From Sulfurovum sp. (GTDB taxonomy: Bacteria > Campylobacterota > Campylobacteria > Campylobacterales > Sulfurovaceae): DNA of 8,297 nt. Made by a program: the position numbers and the translations under genes. The DNA is taken from the NCBI GenBank assembly GCA_030622375.1, contig JAUXGC010000051.1:1-8297 (forward strand), read 5' to 3'. Shown here piece by piece: positions 1 through 6,187 of this stretch (positions are counted from its first letter, which is position 1; the number at the start of each line of letters is the position of its first letter). The notes beneath the pieces were generated by a model. That model did not search any database. It was not told the origin of the DNA and worked only from the letters and a program-made list of their open reading frames with translations.

Positions 1-125
1 CTATGGTGACCACCGTCAACCTTAGTAAGAATGTGGCTTCTATACGCCGTTCCTCTTTTGATCTTGCCGCTTTTTTTAACTTTAAAACGCTTTACAGCGC
101 CTTTTACACTTTTCATTTTTGGCAT
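1..125 (-). CDS. rpmI: 50S ribosomal protein L35, partial (C-terminus beyond window edge)
   Basis: Component of the large ribosomal subunit. The minus strand from the ATG at 125 reads [20 protein letters not shown] and then continues to HILTK near residue 35. The MPKMK start, the KRFKVKK block and the SHILTK motif are hallmarks of L35, and the Campylobacterota form has this same spacing. Only 41 of the usual 64-66 codons are inside the window, so the gene is open at the left edge; rplT (L20) is expected just beyond. After HILTK the sequence reads VDGGHH instead of the lysine-rich KSPKRK type I remember from Helicobacter, which I take as lineage variation. The start is supported by an AGGGAG ribosome binding site at 133-138. 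The gene belongs to the thrS-infC-rpmI-rplT cluster but is separated from infC by 253 bp holding a repeat and a promoter. Confidence 0.9.
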   Translation of the reverse strand, partial: MPKMKSVKGAVKRFKVKKSGKIKRGTAYRSHILTKVDGGHH

Positions 126-182
126 ATGCTTACTCCCTTAGTTATTTCTCATACTACATCAAATAGCATAAAATGGGACGAT

Positions 183-188
183 ATTATA
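183..188 (-). promoter_or_regulatory. Predicted -10 element of an rpmI promoter
   Basis: The minus strand reads GGATATAATATCG, a perfect TATAAT, 58 nt before the rpmI ATG. The region upstream is A/T-rich with T runs and no recognisable -35 box, as is usual for the primary sigma factor of Campylobacterota. Transcription would begin near 175-176 and give a leader of about 50 nt carrying the AGGGAG site. It lies between the REPIN-like repeat and rpmI, so L35 (and probably L20) can be expressed independently of thrS-infC. Predicted by motif only. Confidence 0.55.
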
Positions 189-272
189 TCCAAAGTTTCT
201 AAAATATTTATAAAGTGTACTTTAAATGATGTTTTCTAGTGTAAAATAAAATTGTATTTATGAGATAAATGA

Positions 273-370
273 GTAGTGTGGTGTGGGTATTCTTGCCCAC
301 AAACAATTGCTTATAATTGATATGTGATTTTTTCACTGCGTTCGGCGTGGGGCAGGAATGCCCACGCTAC
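273..370. repeat. REPIN-like inverted pair of GTAG-hairpin (REP) units
   Basis: Two related units face each other over 98 bp. Unit A (plus strand, 273-301) is GTAG, a few bases, then a hairpin with arms TGTGGGT (282-288) and GCCCACA (295-301) and a 6-nt loop. Unit B (minus strand, 370-346) is GTAG followed by a hairpin whose arms pair 346-351 with 361-366, closed by 353/360 with one bulged G and a 6-nt loop. The two units also match each other (GTGGGYATTCYTG core), so the whole forms a long inverted repeat around a 44-bp A/T-rich spacer. A GTAG tetranucleotide before an imperfect palindrome, in inverted pairs, is the known format of REP/REPIN sequences mobilised by RAYT (TnpA-REP) transposases. 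No transposase is in the window. It starts 8 nt after the infC stop codon and is visibly richer in GC than its surroundings. Other copies in the genome would confirm it. Confidence 0.65.
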
Positions 371-378
371 AAGAAAAA

Positions 379-930
379 TTATTTCTTTAGCGGAGTCACA
401 TACATATTTATATAGCGGCCCTCTTGACTTGCATTACTCTCTAGATTGCCAACATCTTCCAACATAGGCCAAACACGCTTAAGTACGGCAACACCCCACT
501 CTGGGTTTGCCATCTCGCGACCTCTTAGAAAAACACGAAGTTTTACATGTTTTCCTTTTTCAAGAAACTCTCTTGCATGTTTTACTTTATAGTTAATATC
601 ATTTTCTGCAATTTTACAAGAGAATTTTACCTCTTTAACTTCTATCTTTTTTTGGTTCTTTCGAGCCTCTTTTTTCTTCTTTTCAAGTTCATATTTATGT
701 TTACCATAGTCCATAATCTTGGCAACAGGTGGCTTTGCATCTGGAGACATAAGTACAAGGTCTAAACCTTTATCTTCTGCTATCTGCATCGCTTCTTCAC
801 GAGTTATAATACCAAACTGTTCGCCATCATCTCCCAATACTCTAAGCTCTTTAATCCTGATAGCATCGTTCATAATAGTATCATCAGCTTTTCTTCTACC
901 TCTGTTGTTCCTGTCGTTTTGTCTGCTCAA
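379..930 (-). CDS. infC: Translation initiation factor IF-3
   Basis: IF-3 binds the 30S subunit, keeps it apart from 50S and rejects non-canonical start codons and initiator mispairing. At 183 aa it has normal length. The N-domain (about residues 21-80) shows LRVLGDDGEQFGI, DLVLMSPDAKPPV and KIMDYGKHKYE; a lysine-rich helical linker covers about 81-100; the C-domain (about 100-183) has VKEVKFS, NDINYKVKHAREFLE and the LRGREMANPE motif. The start codon is TTG: it overlaps the thrS stop as TTGA and is preceded by AAGAAGG at a suitable distance. The first ATG (codon 20, at 873-871) has no Shine-Dalgarno sequence and would remove the basic N-terminal extension. Overlap with thrS implies translational coupling. 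Non-AUG starts are well known for infC (AUU in E. coli), where IF-3 represses its own synthesis. The gene is intact. Confidence 0.97.
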   Translation of the reverse strand: MSRQNDRNNRGRRKADDTIMNDAIRIKELRVLGDDGEQFGIITREEAMQIAEDKGLDLVLMSPDAKPPVAKIMDYGKHKYELEKKKKEARKNQKKIEVKEVKFSCKIAENDINYKVKHAREFLEKGKHVKLRVFLRGREMANPEWGVAVLKRVWPMLEDVGNLESNASQEGRYINMYVTPLKK

Positions 931-2741
931 ATTTTACCTTCTTGAAGTTGTTGGGATAATTCTACCATAAATTCATCTTGTGTAAGATTATACTGCTCTC
1001 GTGTTCGTCTGTTTCTGATAGCTACAGATTTTTTCTTAACCTCTTCATCTCCAACGATGACTACATACGGTACTCTCTGCTTCTCAGCTGTTCTAATGCG
1101 TTTATTTAGAGAATCATTTTTGTCATAAACTTCTGAGTCTATTCCCTCAAGTATCAATCTTTTTTTCAGAGATACGGCATAATCGATATGAACATTAGAA
1201 ATAGGCACAAAAATCACTTGTGTTGGTGCTAAGAAAAATGGAAACTCTCCTGCATAGTGTTCTGTTAAAATAGCTATAAATCTTTCAAATGAGCCCAATA
1301 TAGCGCGGTGAATCATAACAGGTTGTCTGCGGGTATTGTCTTCGGCTACATACTCTACACCAAATCTTTCTGGCAAATTAAAATCTACCTGTATCGTACC
1401 GCACTGCCATTTACGCCCAAGTGCATCGGTAATTTTAACATCGATTTTAGGTCCGTAAAATGCTCCACCCCCTTCATCTATGGTAAAGGGCAAGTTGTTT
1501 TCATTCAACGCATCTTTAAGTCCTTGCGTTGCCAATTCCCATACTTCATCTTCACCGATGGCTTTTTCTGGTTTGGTTGAAACTTCCATTGTATAGTCAA
1601 ATCCAAAAAGCTTCATAACAGAGTCAACAAACTCTACAACTTCAATAACTTCTGAAGCTATCTGCTCTGGAGCACAGAAGATATGTGCATCATCTTGTGT
1701 AAACTCTCTTACACGAAGAAGACCATGAAGTACACCTGATTTTTCATGTCTATGTACCACGCCATATTCATAATACTTTACTGGCAAATCGCGGTAACTT
1801 TTTTGTGTCTGTTTAAAAATTTGAATATGCCCTATACAGTTCATCGGCTTTATGCCATACTCTTGTTCGTCAATAGTAGTAAGGTACATATTTTCACCAT
1901 AACATGCATAATGCCCTGATGTTCTCCACATATCTGCTTTTAGTATCTCTGGGCCACGTACTGGTTCATACCCTCTAACTCTGTGTGCCTTGTGTAGTAT
2001 ATCTTCTAGTTTTGCTCTAAGCTTTGCCCCTTGTGGCATCCAAAATGGCAATCCTGCTCCCGAAGCTTCATCAAACATGAAGAGTCCCATTTCAGCCCCA
2101 ATTTTACGATGATCACGTTTTTTTGCCTCTTCCAGCATGGTCATATGATTCTTCAAGGACTCTTTATCGGCAAAGGCTATACCATAAATACGCGTAAGCA
2201 TTTCAGCATTTTCATCTCCACCAAGATAAGCCCCTGCTACTCTTGTAAGTTTGAAATTATGCAAAAATCTTAATGCGGGAACATGAGGACCACGACATAA
2301 ATCTTCAAAGTCACCCTGTTTATAGATAGAGAGTCTGTCATCTGTAATGCGTGACATAACTGCTTGTTTTAAGTCATCATTCGCAAACTTAGCTAAAGCT
2401 TCTTCTTTCGAGAGTTCATACTTCTCTATTTTATACTTTTTCTTAATAAGCTCTTTCATCTTTTTTTCAATAGACTTCAAGTCTTCTTCGCCTATCTTCT
2501 CGTCCACTCTAAAATCATAATAAAACCCCTCATCTACTACTGGTCCTACAAAAAACTGTGAGTTAGGGTAAAGTTCTGTAATGGCTTGTGCCATCAAATG
2601 TGCGGTAGAGTGCCTTATGATTTCTAGTGCGTTTTCACTATTATCATACTCTATAGGTATTGCAGTAGAATTTTCTCCTACACTTTGTGTATCTACAAGA
2701 TTGCCTTGGTCATCAATGTATCCAATAATGTTTTCGTTCAA
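927..2741 (-). CDS. thrS: Threonyl-tRNA synthetase
   Basis: Cytoplasmic class II synthetase charging tRNA-Thr. It has 604 aa, shorter than the 642 of E. coli because the N-terminal TGS domain is reduced to about 35 poorly conserved residues. The editing domain follows, with HSTAH (H44, H48) and CRGPH (C149, H153), the second histidine/cysteine site that hydrolyses Ser-tRNA-Thr. The catalytic core begins near residue 215; the zinc ligands are C302 (KPMNC), H353 (QDDAHIF) and H478 (PVMIH). Motif 2 is around R331-E333 and R343-F347, and motif 3 is HRAILGSFERF at 478-488. The anticodon-binding domain spans about 505-604. The start is TTG at 2741: an in-frame TAA lies four codons upstream, the first internal ATG is codon 50 inside the editing motif, and AAAGG lies 6 nt before the TTG. 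Its promoter lies just upstream, and infC follows with a 3-nt overlap. Confidence 0.98.
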   Translation of the reverse strand: MNENIIGYIDDQGNLVDTQSVGENSTAIPIEYDNSENALEIIRHSTAHLMAQAITELYPNSQFFVGPVVDEGFYYDFRVDEKIGEEDLKSIEKKMKELIKKKYKIEKYELSKEEALAKFANDDLKQAVMSRITDDRLSIYKQGDFEDLCRGPHVPALRFLHNFKLTRVAGAYLGGDENAEMLTRIYGIAFADKESLKNHMTMLEEAKKRDHRKIGAEMGLFMFDEASGAGLPFWMPQGAKLRAKLEDILHKAHRVRGYEPVRGPEILKADMWRTSGHYACYGENMYLTTIDEQEYGIKPMNCIGHIQIFKQTQKSYRDLPVKYYEYGVVHRHEKSGVLHGLLRVREFTQDDAHIFCAPEQIASEVIEVVEFVDSVMKLFGFDYTMEVSTKPEKAIGEDEVWELATQGLKDALNENNLPFTIDEGGGAFYGPKIDVKITDALGRKWQCGTIQVDFNLPERFGVEYVAEDNTRRQPVMIHRAILGSFERFIAILTEHYAGEFPFFLAPTQVIFVPISNVHIDYAVSLKKRLILEGIDSEVYDKNDSLNKRIRTAEKQRVPYVVIVGDEEVKKKSVAIRNRRTREQYNLTQDEFMVELSQQLQEGKI

Positions 2742-2758
2742 GTTATGCCTTTATGTAT

Positions 2759-2777
2759 CGTAGCTTACTGTGCCACG
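2759..2777 (-). promoter_or_regulatory. Stem-loop in thrS leader, possible operator
   Basis: In the predicted thrS leader the minus strand can fold CGTGGC against GCTACG (six pairs, one of them G-U) around a 7-nt loop ACAGTAA. It ends about 6 nt before the AAAGG ribosome binding site. Six pairs and a 7-nt loop resemble an anticodon arm, and E. coli ThrRS represses its own mRNA through tRNA-like leader hairpins. The loop here contains no threonine anticodon (NGU), so the resemblance may be superficial. The hairpin is visible in the sequence; the operator role is speculative. Confidence 0.25.
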
Positions 2778-2793
2778 CGTTAAAAATGCGAAT

Positions 2794-2799
2794 ATTATA
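2794..2799 (-). promoter_or_regulatory. Predicted -10 element of the thrS-infC promoter
   Basis: The minus strand carries TAGCTATAATATTCG, a perfect TATAAT located 53 nt before the thrS start and 59 nt after the tRNA-Val 3' end. The upstream stretch is T-rich without a clear -35 box. Transcription starting near 2787 would give a leader of about 45 nt that includes the small stem-loop and AAAGG. This allows thrS-infC to be transcribed independently of the tRNA gene. Confidence 0.55.
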
Positions 2800-2857
2800 G
2801 CTAAAAGTTTGATAAATATGAATTAAGAAGTACAGGGGTATAAAAAAGAGTAAAATA

Positions 2858-2933
2858 TGGTGACCACGAGCAGGCTCGAACTGCTGACTTTTTCCATGTC
2901 ATGGAAACACTCTACCAACTGAGTTACGCGGTC
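2858..2933 (-). tRNA. tRNA-Val (anticodon GAC)
   Basis: A 76-nt minus-strand cloverleaf with encoded CCA. The acceptor stem pairs GACCGCG with CGTGGTC (one G-U). The D stem is ACTC/GAGT with loop AGTTGGTA containing A14, G18G19 and A21. The anticodon stem is TTTCC/GGAAA with loop ATGACAT, anticodon GAC at 2900-2898, T33 and A37. A 5-nt variable region follows, then T stem AGCAG/CTGCT with loop TTCGAGC. The discriminator is A. GAC reads GUC and GUU valine codons. Loop positions 32 and 38 are A and U, which could pair. The gene stands alone between dapF and thrS with its own likely promoter. No GC-rich terminator follows, only a T-rich run (2843-2848). Confidence 0.95.
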
Positions 2934-2957
2934 TTACTGATATTTTTATAGAGTGGG

Positions 2958-2963
2958 ATTATA
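2958..2963 (-). promoter_or_regulatory. Predicted -10 element of the tRNA-Val promoter
   Basis: The minus strand reads TTTGATATAATCCCAC, containing a perfect TATAAT, 24 nt before the first base of the tRNA. Transcription would start near 2951 and leave a leader of about 18 nt to be removed by RNase P. No -35 consensus is seen. Between dapF and this element the only other structure is a weak hairpin at 3015-3030. Confidence 0.5.
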
Positions 2964-3044
2964 TCAAATAGATACTTAATAGCACTATTGGTAACTCCCA
3001 AAATTAACCTATAGCCCAAGCACTCTTGAGACTTAACTTTCTTA

Positions 3045-3791
3045 CTAAATAAATGTTTCTGCAGCAAATATTTTAGTTACTTTTCCGCCAAAGCGATAGA
3101 CACCATCTTCGTAACTAACATAAAGTTCATCAGCACTTTTTGGATAAACCTTTACTCTGTCTGAAGATGTTTCCTCTTTATGACAGCGTATAAAACAGGC
3201 TACCATTCCTGTACCACAAGCCAAAGTCTCATCTTCCACACCACGTTCATAAGTACGAACATACATTACATCATCTTCTATTTTACAAATATTCACATTA
3301 GCATTGTACTTGTGACGAAGTTCTCTTGCTTGCTCTATGTCAAAAGTATCAATATCATCACGAATAGCAACCAAATGTGGTACACCAGAGTCTATAAGCC
3401 ACCAATTTTCACCATGCTCTATTATTTTTTCTTTTTGGATATCTGGGCTCACCATATCGCTTACCACATAGAGTCCATTGATTGTTGCTCGTATAACCCC
3501 TGCTCCTGTTAAAAACTCTGAAGTGTTATCTTTGGAGATGCCTTTTTCTTGAGCAAAATGAGCTACACATCTAGTAGCATTTCCGCACATATCTGCATAA
3601 CTTCCATCAGAGTTATAAAACTCCCATTCAAAGTCATACTTCTCATGTGGCAATATTACTACTAGTCCATCGGCACCTACACCATTTTGTCTATGACACA
3701 GTTTTTTAGCAAGTTCTGACCTGTCTGCTTTTTGTTTGGCTACAAGCATAATAAAATCATTGCCATTGCCAGAATATTTGGTTATTGTCAT
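3045..3791 (-). CDS. dapF: Diaminopimelate epimerase
   Basis: Converts LL- to meso-diaminopimelate, the last intermediate before lysine and the cross-linking residue of Gram-negative peptidoglycan; cytoplasmic and cofactor-independent. The 248 residues are typical for Campylobacterota. The two catalytic cysteines are visible: C69 in DMCGNATRC and C192 in ETLACGTGM. The substrate-binding N9-G10-N11-D12-F13 motif at the N-terminus, GVGADGLV (37-44), DSGVPHLV (134-141) and YERGVEDET before the second cysteine are all present. The ATG at 3791 overlaps the coaE stop as ATGA and has AGGAG about 8 nt upstream, within a 10-bp tandem repeat that gives a second copy of the same motif. The gene is third in an operon behind the L,D-transpeptidase and coaE, and nothing on the same strand follows closely, so it probably ends the transcript. 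Confidence 0.97.
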   Translation of the reverse strand: MTITKYSGNGNDFIMLVAKQKADRSELAKKLCHRQNGVGADGLVVILPHEKYDFEWEFYNSDGSYADMCGNATRCVAHFAQEKGISKDNTSEFLTGAGVIRATINGLYVVSDMVSPDIQKEKIIEHGENWWLIDSGVPHLVAIRDDIDTFDIEQARELRHKYNANVNICKIEDDVMYVRTYERGVEDETLACGTGMVACFIRCHKEETSSDRVKVYPKSADELYVSYEDGVYRFGGKVTKIFAAETFI

Positions 3792-4381
3792 TTAAAATCT
3801 CCTAAAATCTCCTGCTTAACTCTTTCGTACTCTTCTCTAAGCTCACTTAAATCTCCAGAGTTATCTATAGCATAGGTAGCTAGCTTCCGTTTCTCTTCTA
3901 TGTCCATCTGTATCTCTATGCGAGAGAGTGCCTCTTTTCTATTATGTTTATCTCTTTGCATAAGTCTTTTAAGTTGTGTCTCTTTTGTTGTATATATTAC
4001 AAGAGATTTGTCAATAGAGTATCTGTCTCCTTCAAAAAAGAGTGGAATATCTATAAAGTATGGTTTCTTAAACTTATCTTCTTCTTTAGATAATTGTTTT
4101 ATTTTATCATAAATAAGAGGGTGAAGCAATGCTTCTAACTCTTCTCTTTTTTCATTGTCTTTAAAGACAATACTTCCCAACTCTTTTCTGTCAATCATAT
4201 TGTCTTTTATAAGTTTTCTTCCAAACATTTGTGCAATTACTTTGTGTTGCTCATCTAATACTTGATGAGCTATTTTATCTGCATCAATAATACTAAATCC
4301 ATCGGAAGAAAAAAAATTTGCTACCGTACTTTTGCCTGTTGATATGCTTCCTGTTAAAACAATCGCATATTTAAAAGCCAT
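3788..4381 (-). CDS. coaE: Dephospho-CoA kinase
   Basis: Phosphorylates the 3'-hydroxyl of dephospho-CoA with ATP, the final step of coenzyme A synthesis; cytoplasmic. At 197 aa it has normal length. The P-loop is G11-SIST-GKST (11-19), followed by IIDADKIAHQV (31-41), the conserved HPLIYDKI segment (about 86-93), the IDIPLFFEG strand and loop, and the C-terminal KLATYAIDNSGD motif that contacts nucleotide. The ATG at 4381 has GAGG 6 nt upstream; the preceding gene ends 9 nt before it. The last codons (QEILGDFK) are written by the 10-bp tandem repeat that also supplies the dapF ribosome binding site, and the stop overlaps the dapF start. CoA synthesis has no direct link to wall synthesis; I recall coaE next to dapF in other Campylobacterota, so the pair is probably an ancestral arrangement. 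Confidence 0.95.
   Translation of the reverse strand: MAFKYAIVLTGSISTGKSTVANFFSSDGFSIIDADKIAHQVLDEQHKVIAQMFGRKLIKDNMIDRKELGSIVFKDNEKREELEALLHPLIYDKIKQLSKEEDKFKKPYFIDIPLFFEGDRYSIDKSLVIYTTKETQLKRLMQRDKHNRKEALSRIEIQMDIEEKRKLATYAIDNSGDLSELREEYERVKQEILGDFK
3793..3812 (-). repeat. 10-bp tandem duplication carrying two AGGAG sites before dapF
   Basis: Two perfect copies of the minus-strand unit GGAGATTTTA lie end to end, the second ending 1 nt before the dapF ATG. They encode the tail of CoaE and place Shine-Dalgarno-like AGGAG motifs about 8 and 18 nt before the ATG. Only the nearer one is well spaced for initiation. A change of one copy would shift the coaE frame and alter the ATGA overlap. Confidence 0.7.
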
Positions 4382-4390
4382 CTAGCACCT

Positions 4391-6070
4391 CTACCACTTT
4401 CTAAATGATTTGAGTTGCATCTTATCGTAATTATATATATCATTTCTAAACTGCAAAACCCCATCGTAATCTACCCAAGCTGTCAAATATATAACATCGA
4501 CAGGCACTCTCTCTTTGAGATTCATGCGTGTTTTCTTTTTGCCCTTCAATATTTCTTGTGATTTTCCAAAATCTATATTACTGTTAAACGTAGAGAAAGT
4601 TTTAAGTAGTTCTCTTGGCTTTTGAAGGCGAATACAGCCGTGACTAAAGGCTCTTTTGTTTTTTCCAAACAGACTTTTAGAAGGTGTATCATGCATATAT
4701 ACTGCAAATTTATTTGGAAATAGGAACTTCACTTTTCCTAAAGCATTTTTATTTCCTGGTACTTGTGCAAAACGAAAAGGCATATGTGTGCCTTCACCAT
4801 AATTATGCCAATCAATAGTAGAAGGATCTATGAGCTCTGCATTTTTACCCCATCCATCGCGTATCTCTATATCTTGTTTTTTCATGGCATTAGAGTTTTT
4901 TATCAGCTTAGGCACAAACTCTTTTTGAATAATGCTTGTAGGGACATTCCAATACGGATTAAGCACAATGTACTCTACTATATCGCTAAAAATAGGAGTA
5001 GGGTGATTTGGCGTACCCACAACAACCCTCATTGTTTGCCTTAGCTTTCCATCCTCTTCAAAATAGAACCTAAAGTCTGGAATATTAATCACAATATGTC
5101 TCTTTGAGTGTTGTTCATTGAGCCACTTAATACGGTCTAAATTCAGACGAATAGTTATAATACGATCATCTATGCTTCTATTGTGAGTCCGTAGTGTACC
5201 TGACCCCACAACACCATCTACAGCAAGACCATTACGAGCTTGGAATTTCTTAACTGCTTTTTGTAGACATACATCATATACTAGCCCTTCTTGACTCTCG
5301 CCACAAGAGACATAATCTCCTGTGATAGATAATCTCTCCCTAAGAGAAGGGATGCCTTTCTCCTCTGCTCCTAGCTTAAATTTACCATATATCACTACTT
5401 TTTGCCAGCCACCATTAGCCTTAAGAGTCATGTATCTTTGTAACTCTTTTTGAAGTGCTTTATACCTATATATACTAGGTATGGCATCTTGGAGTTGCTC
5501 CCCTAAGCTTCCTCCAAGTAAAGTATTTTCAACCATTCCAACAGGGTTAATGTCTGGTCTATGAAGTACCCATTCCGTACTTACATCATTTACCATAAGA
5601 TTAGAAATCCTTGCTTGAAATGCACCCCAATTTATACTACCAAAATAGGCATAATCAGTATATCCTTTATAGAGTTGGGAGATTTTAAATTCAAGATTTA
5701 TCTTTTGGACAAGTGTCCCGCGATTTGAGTATATCTCTTTCGCCATACCCTCTAAAAGCACAGTATCTTGATAGAGTTTACTATTTCTATAAAGTGTTAT
5801 GTCATTTTTAATGTGAGCAAAAAATTCTTTTGTTGCAGATGAGGTAGACCCCTCACGCACCCAAGCTGGCATAAAAAATAGTTGTGTATAAAATTTTCTT
5901 AAAAAACTATGTTTTGGGTGAACTTTAAGTGAGTTTAATATTACATCTGAAGCTCTCTTCTGAAACCCCAACTGGCTTGCCTCTAGCACCGTAGGATACA
6001 TGGAGAACATAAAAACAGATACCATAATCCCTGTCAACCATATTTGTAGGCTCTTCCTTATTTCTAGCAT
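4391..6070 (-). CDS. YcbB/LdtD-type L,D-transpeptidase (murein 3-3 cross-linking)
   Basis: Periplasmic enzyme predicted to form meso-DAP to meso-DAP (3-3) cross-links in peptidoglycan. The 559 residues follow the YcbB layout. A basic N-terminus and hydrophobic segment (about 8-29) with possible cleavage after LEA form a signal peptide or anchor. A long scaffold region covers about 40-255. A peptidoglycan-binding motif follows (about 266-297, LQKAVKKFQARNGLAVDGVVG). The YkuD catalytic domain (about 322-487) has HDTPSKSLF (H460) and SHGCIR (476-481) with nucleophile C479. After it comes the C-terminal YLTAWVDYDGVLQFRNDIY block (528-546) typical of this subfamily. An insertion of about 60 residues inside the catalytic domain corresponds to the capping loop. 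The ATG at 6070 has AAGGA 9 nt upstream. First gene of the operon with coaE and dapF; DapF supplies the DAP it acts on. A carboxypeptidase role cannot be excluded from sequence. Confidence 0.93.
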   Translation of the reverse strand: MLEIRKSLQIWLTGIMVSVFMFSMYPTVLEASQLGFQKRASDVILNSLKVHPKHSFLRKFYTQLFFMPAWVREGSTSSATKEFFAHIKNDITLYRNSKLYQDTVLLEGMAKEIYSNRGTLVQKINLEFKISQLYKGYTDYAYFGSINWGAFQARISNLMVNDVSTEWVLHRPDINPVGMVENTLLGGSLGEQLQDAIPSIYRYKALQKELQRYMTLKANGGWQKVVIYGKFKLGAEEKGIPSLRERLSITGDYVSCGESQEGLVYDVCLQKAVKKFQARNGLAVDGVVGSGTLRTHNRSIDDRIITIRLNLDRIKWLNEQHSKRHIVINIPDFRFYFEEDGKLRQTMRVVVGTPNHPTPIFSDIVEYIVLNPYWNVPTSIIQKEFVPKLIKNSNAMKKQDIEIRDGWGKNAELIDPSTIDWHNYGEGTHMPFRFAQVPGNKNALGKVKFLFPNKFAVYMHDTPSKSLFGKNKRAFSHGCIRLQKPRELLKTFSTFNSNIDFGKSQEILKGKKKTRMNLKERVPVDVIYLTAWVDYDGVLQFRNDIYNYDKMQLKSFRKW

Positions 6071-6099
6071 ATACTTTTCCTTATTTTGCTCTCTAGGTA

Positions 6100-6105
6100 A
6101 TTATA
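6100..6105 (-). promoter_or_regulatory. Second candidate -10 element for the L,D-transpeptidase operon
   Basis: The minus strand reads TTTTTTATAATTACC, a perfect TATAAT after a T run, 30 nt before the ATG. It would start transcription near 6093 and give a leader of about 23 nt that keeps the AAGGA site. It is an alternative or an addition to the element at 6146-6151; the sequence does not say which is used. Confidence 0.35.
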
Positions 6106-6145
6106 AAAAATTTATTAAAGCTTTAATTTATATCATATTTAAATG

Positions 6146-6151
6146 ATTATA
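6146..6151 (-). promoter_or_regulatory. Candidate -10 element for the L,D-transpeptidase-coaE-dapF operon
   Basis: The minus strand reads TACGATATAATCATT with a perfect TATAAT, 76 nt upstream of the L,D-transpeptidase ATG. It sits in a 117-bp A/T-rich divergent region, only about 20 bp from the -10 of the oppositely directed batA-like gene, so the two RNA polymerase footprints would overlap and the promoters could interfere with each other. Confidence 0.45.
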
Positions 6152-6171
6152 TCGTAAACTTATCAGAGAAG

Positions 6172-6180
6172 TGCTAAAAT
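6172..6180 (+). promoter_or_regulatory. Extended -10 promoter (TGC-TAAAAT) for the batA-like gene, likely leaderless
   Basis: TGCTAAAAT matches an extended -10 element (TGn followed by a TATAAT-like hexamer). The hexamer ends 7 nt before the ATG at 6188, so the start site would fall at or next to the first base of the start codon. No Shine-Dalgarno sequence lies at a usable distance before this ATG, which fits a leaderless mRNA. An in-frame TAA at 6155-6157 excludes a much longer protein. Confidence 0.45.
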
Positions 6181-6187
6181 ACTTATT

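Noticed and set aside
3..13. ATGGTGACCAC shared with the 3' end of the tRNA-Val gene (2857-2867), suggesting an attachment-site repeat
   Set aside because: Only 11 bp, lying in the rpmI coding sequence, with no integrase or foreign gene between the copies; best explained by chance.
3..239. Plus-strand open frame of 78 codons at the left edge
   Set aside because: It is antisense to rpmI and its promoter region; the minus strand encodes a clear L35 N-terminus with ribosome binding site.
2843..2848. T run after tRNA-Val as a terminator
   Set aside because: No GC-rich hairpin precedes it other than the tRNA itself.
3015..3030. Hairpin after dapF (CTCAAG/CTTGGG with 4-nt loop) as a terminator
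   Set aside because: The stem is six pairs with one G-U and is not followed directly by a T run; too weak to call.
3180..3512. Plus-strand open frames antisense to dapF, coaE, thrS, infC and the L,D-transpeptidase
   Set aside because: They have no ribosome binding sites or recognisable domains and overlap well-conserved genes completely.
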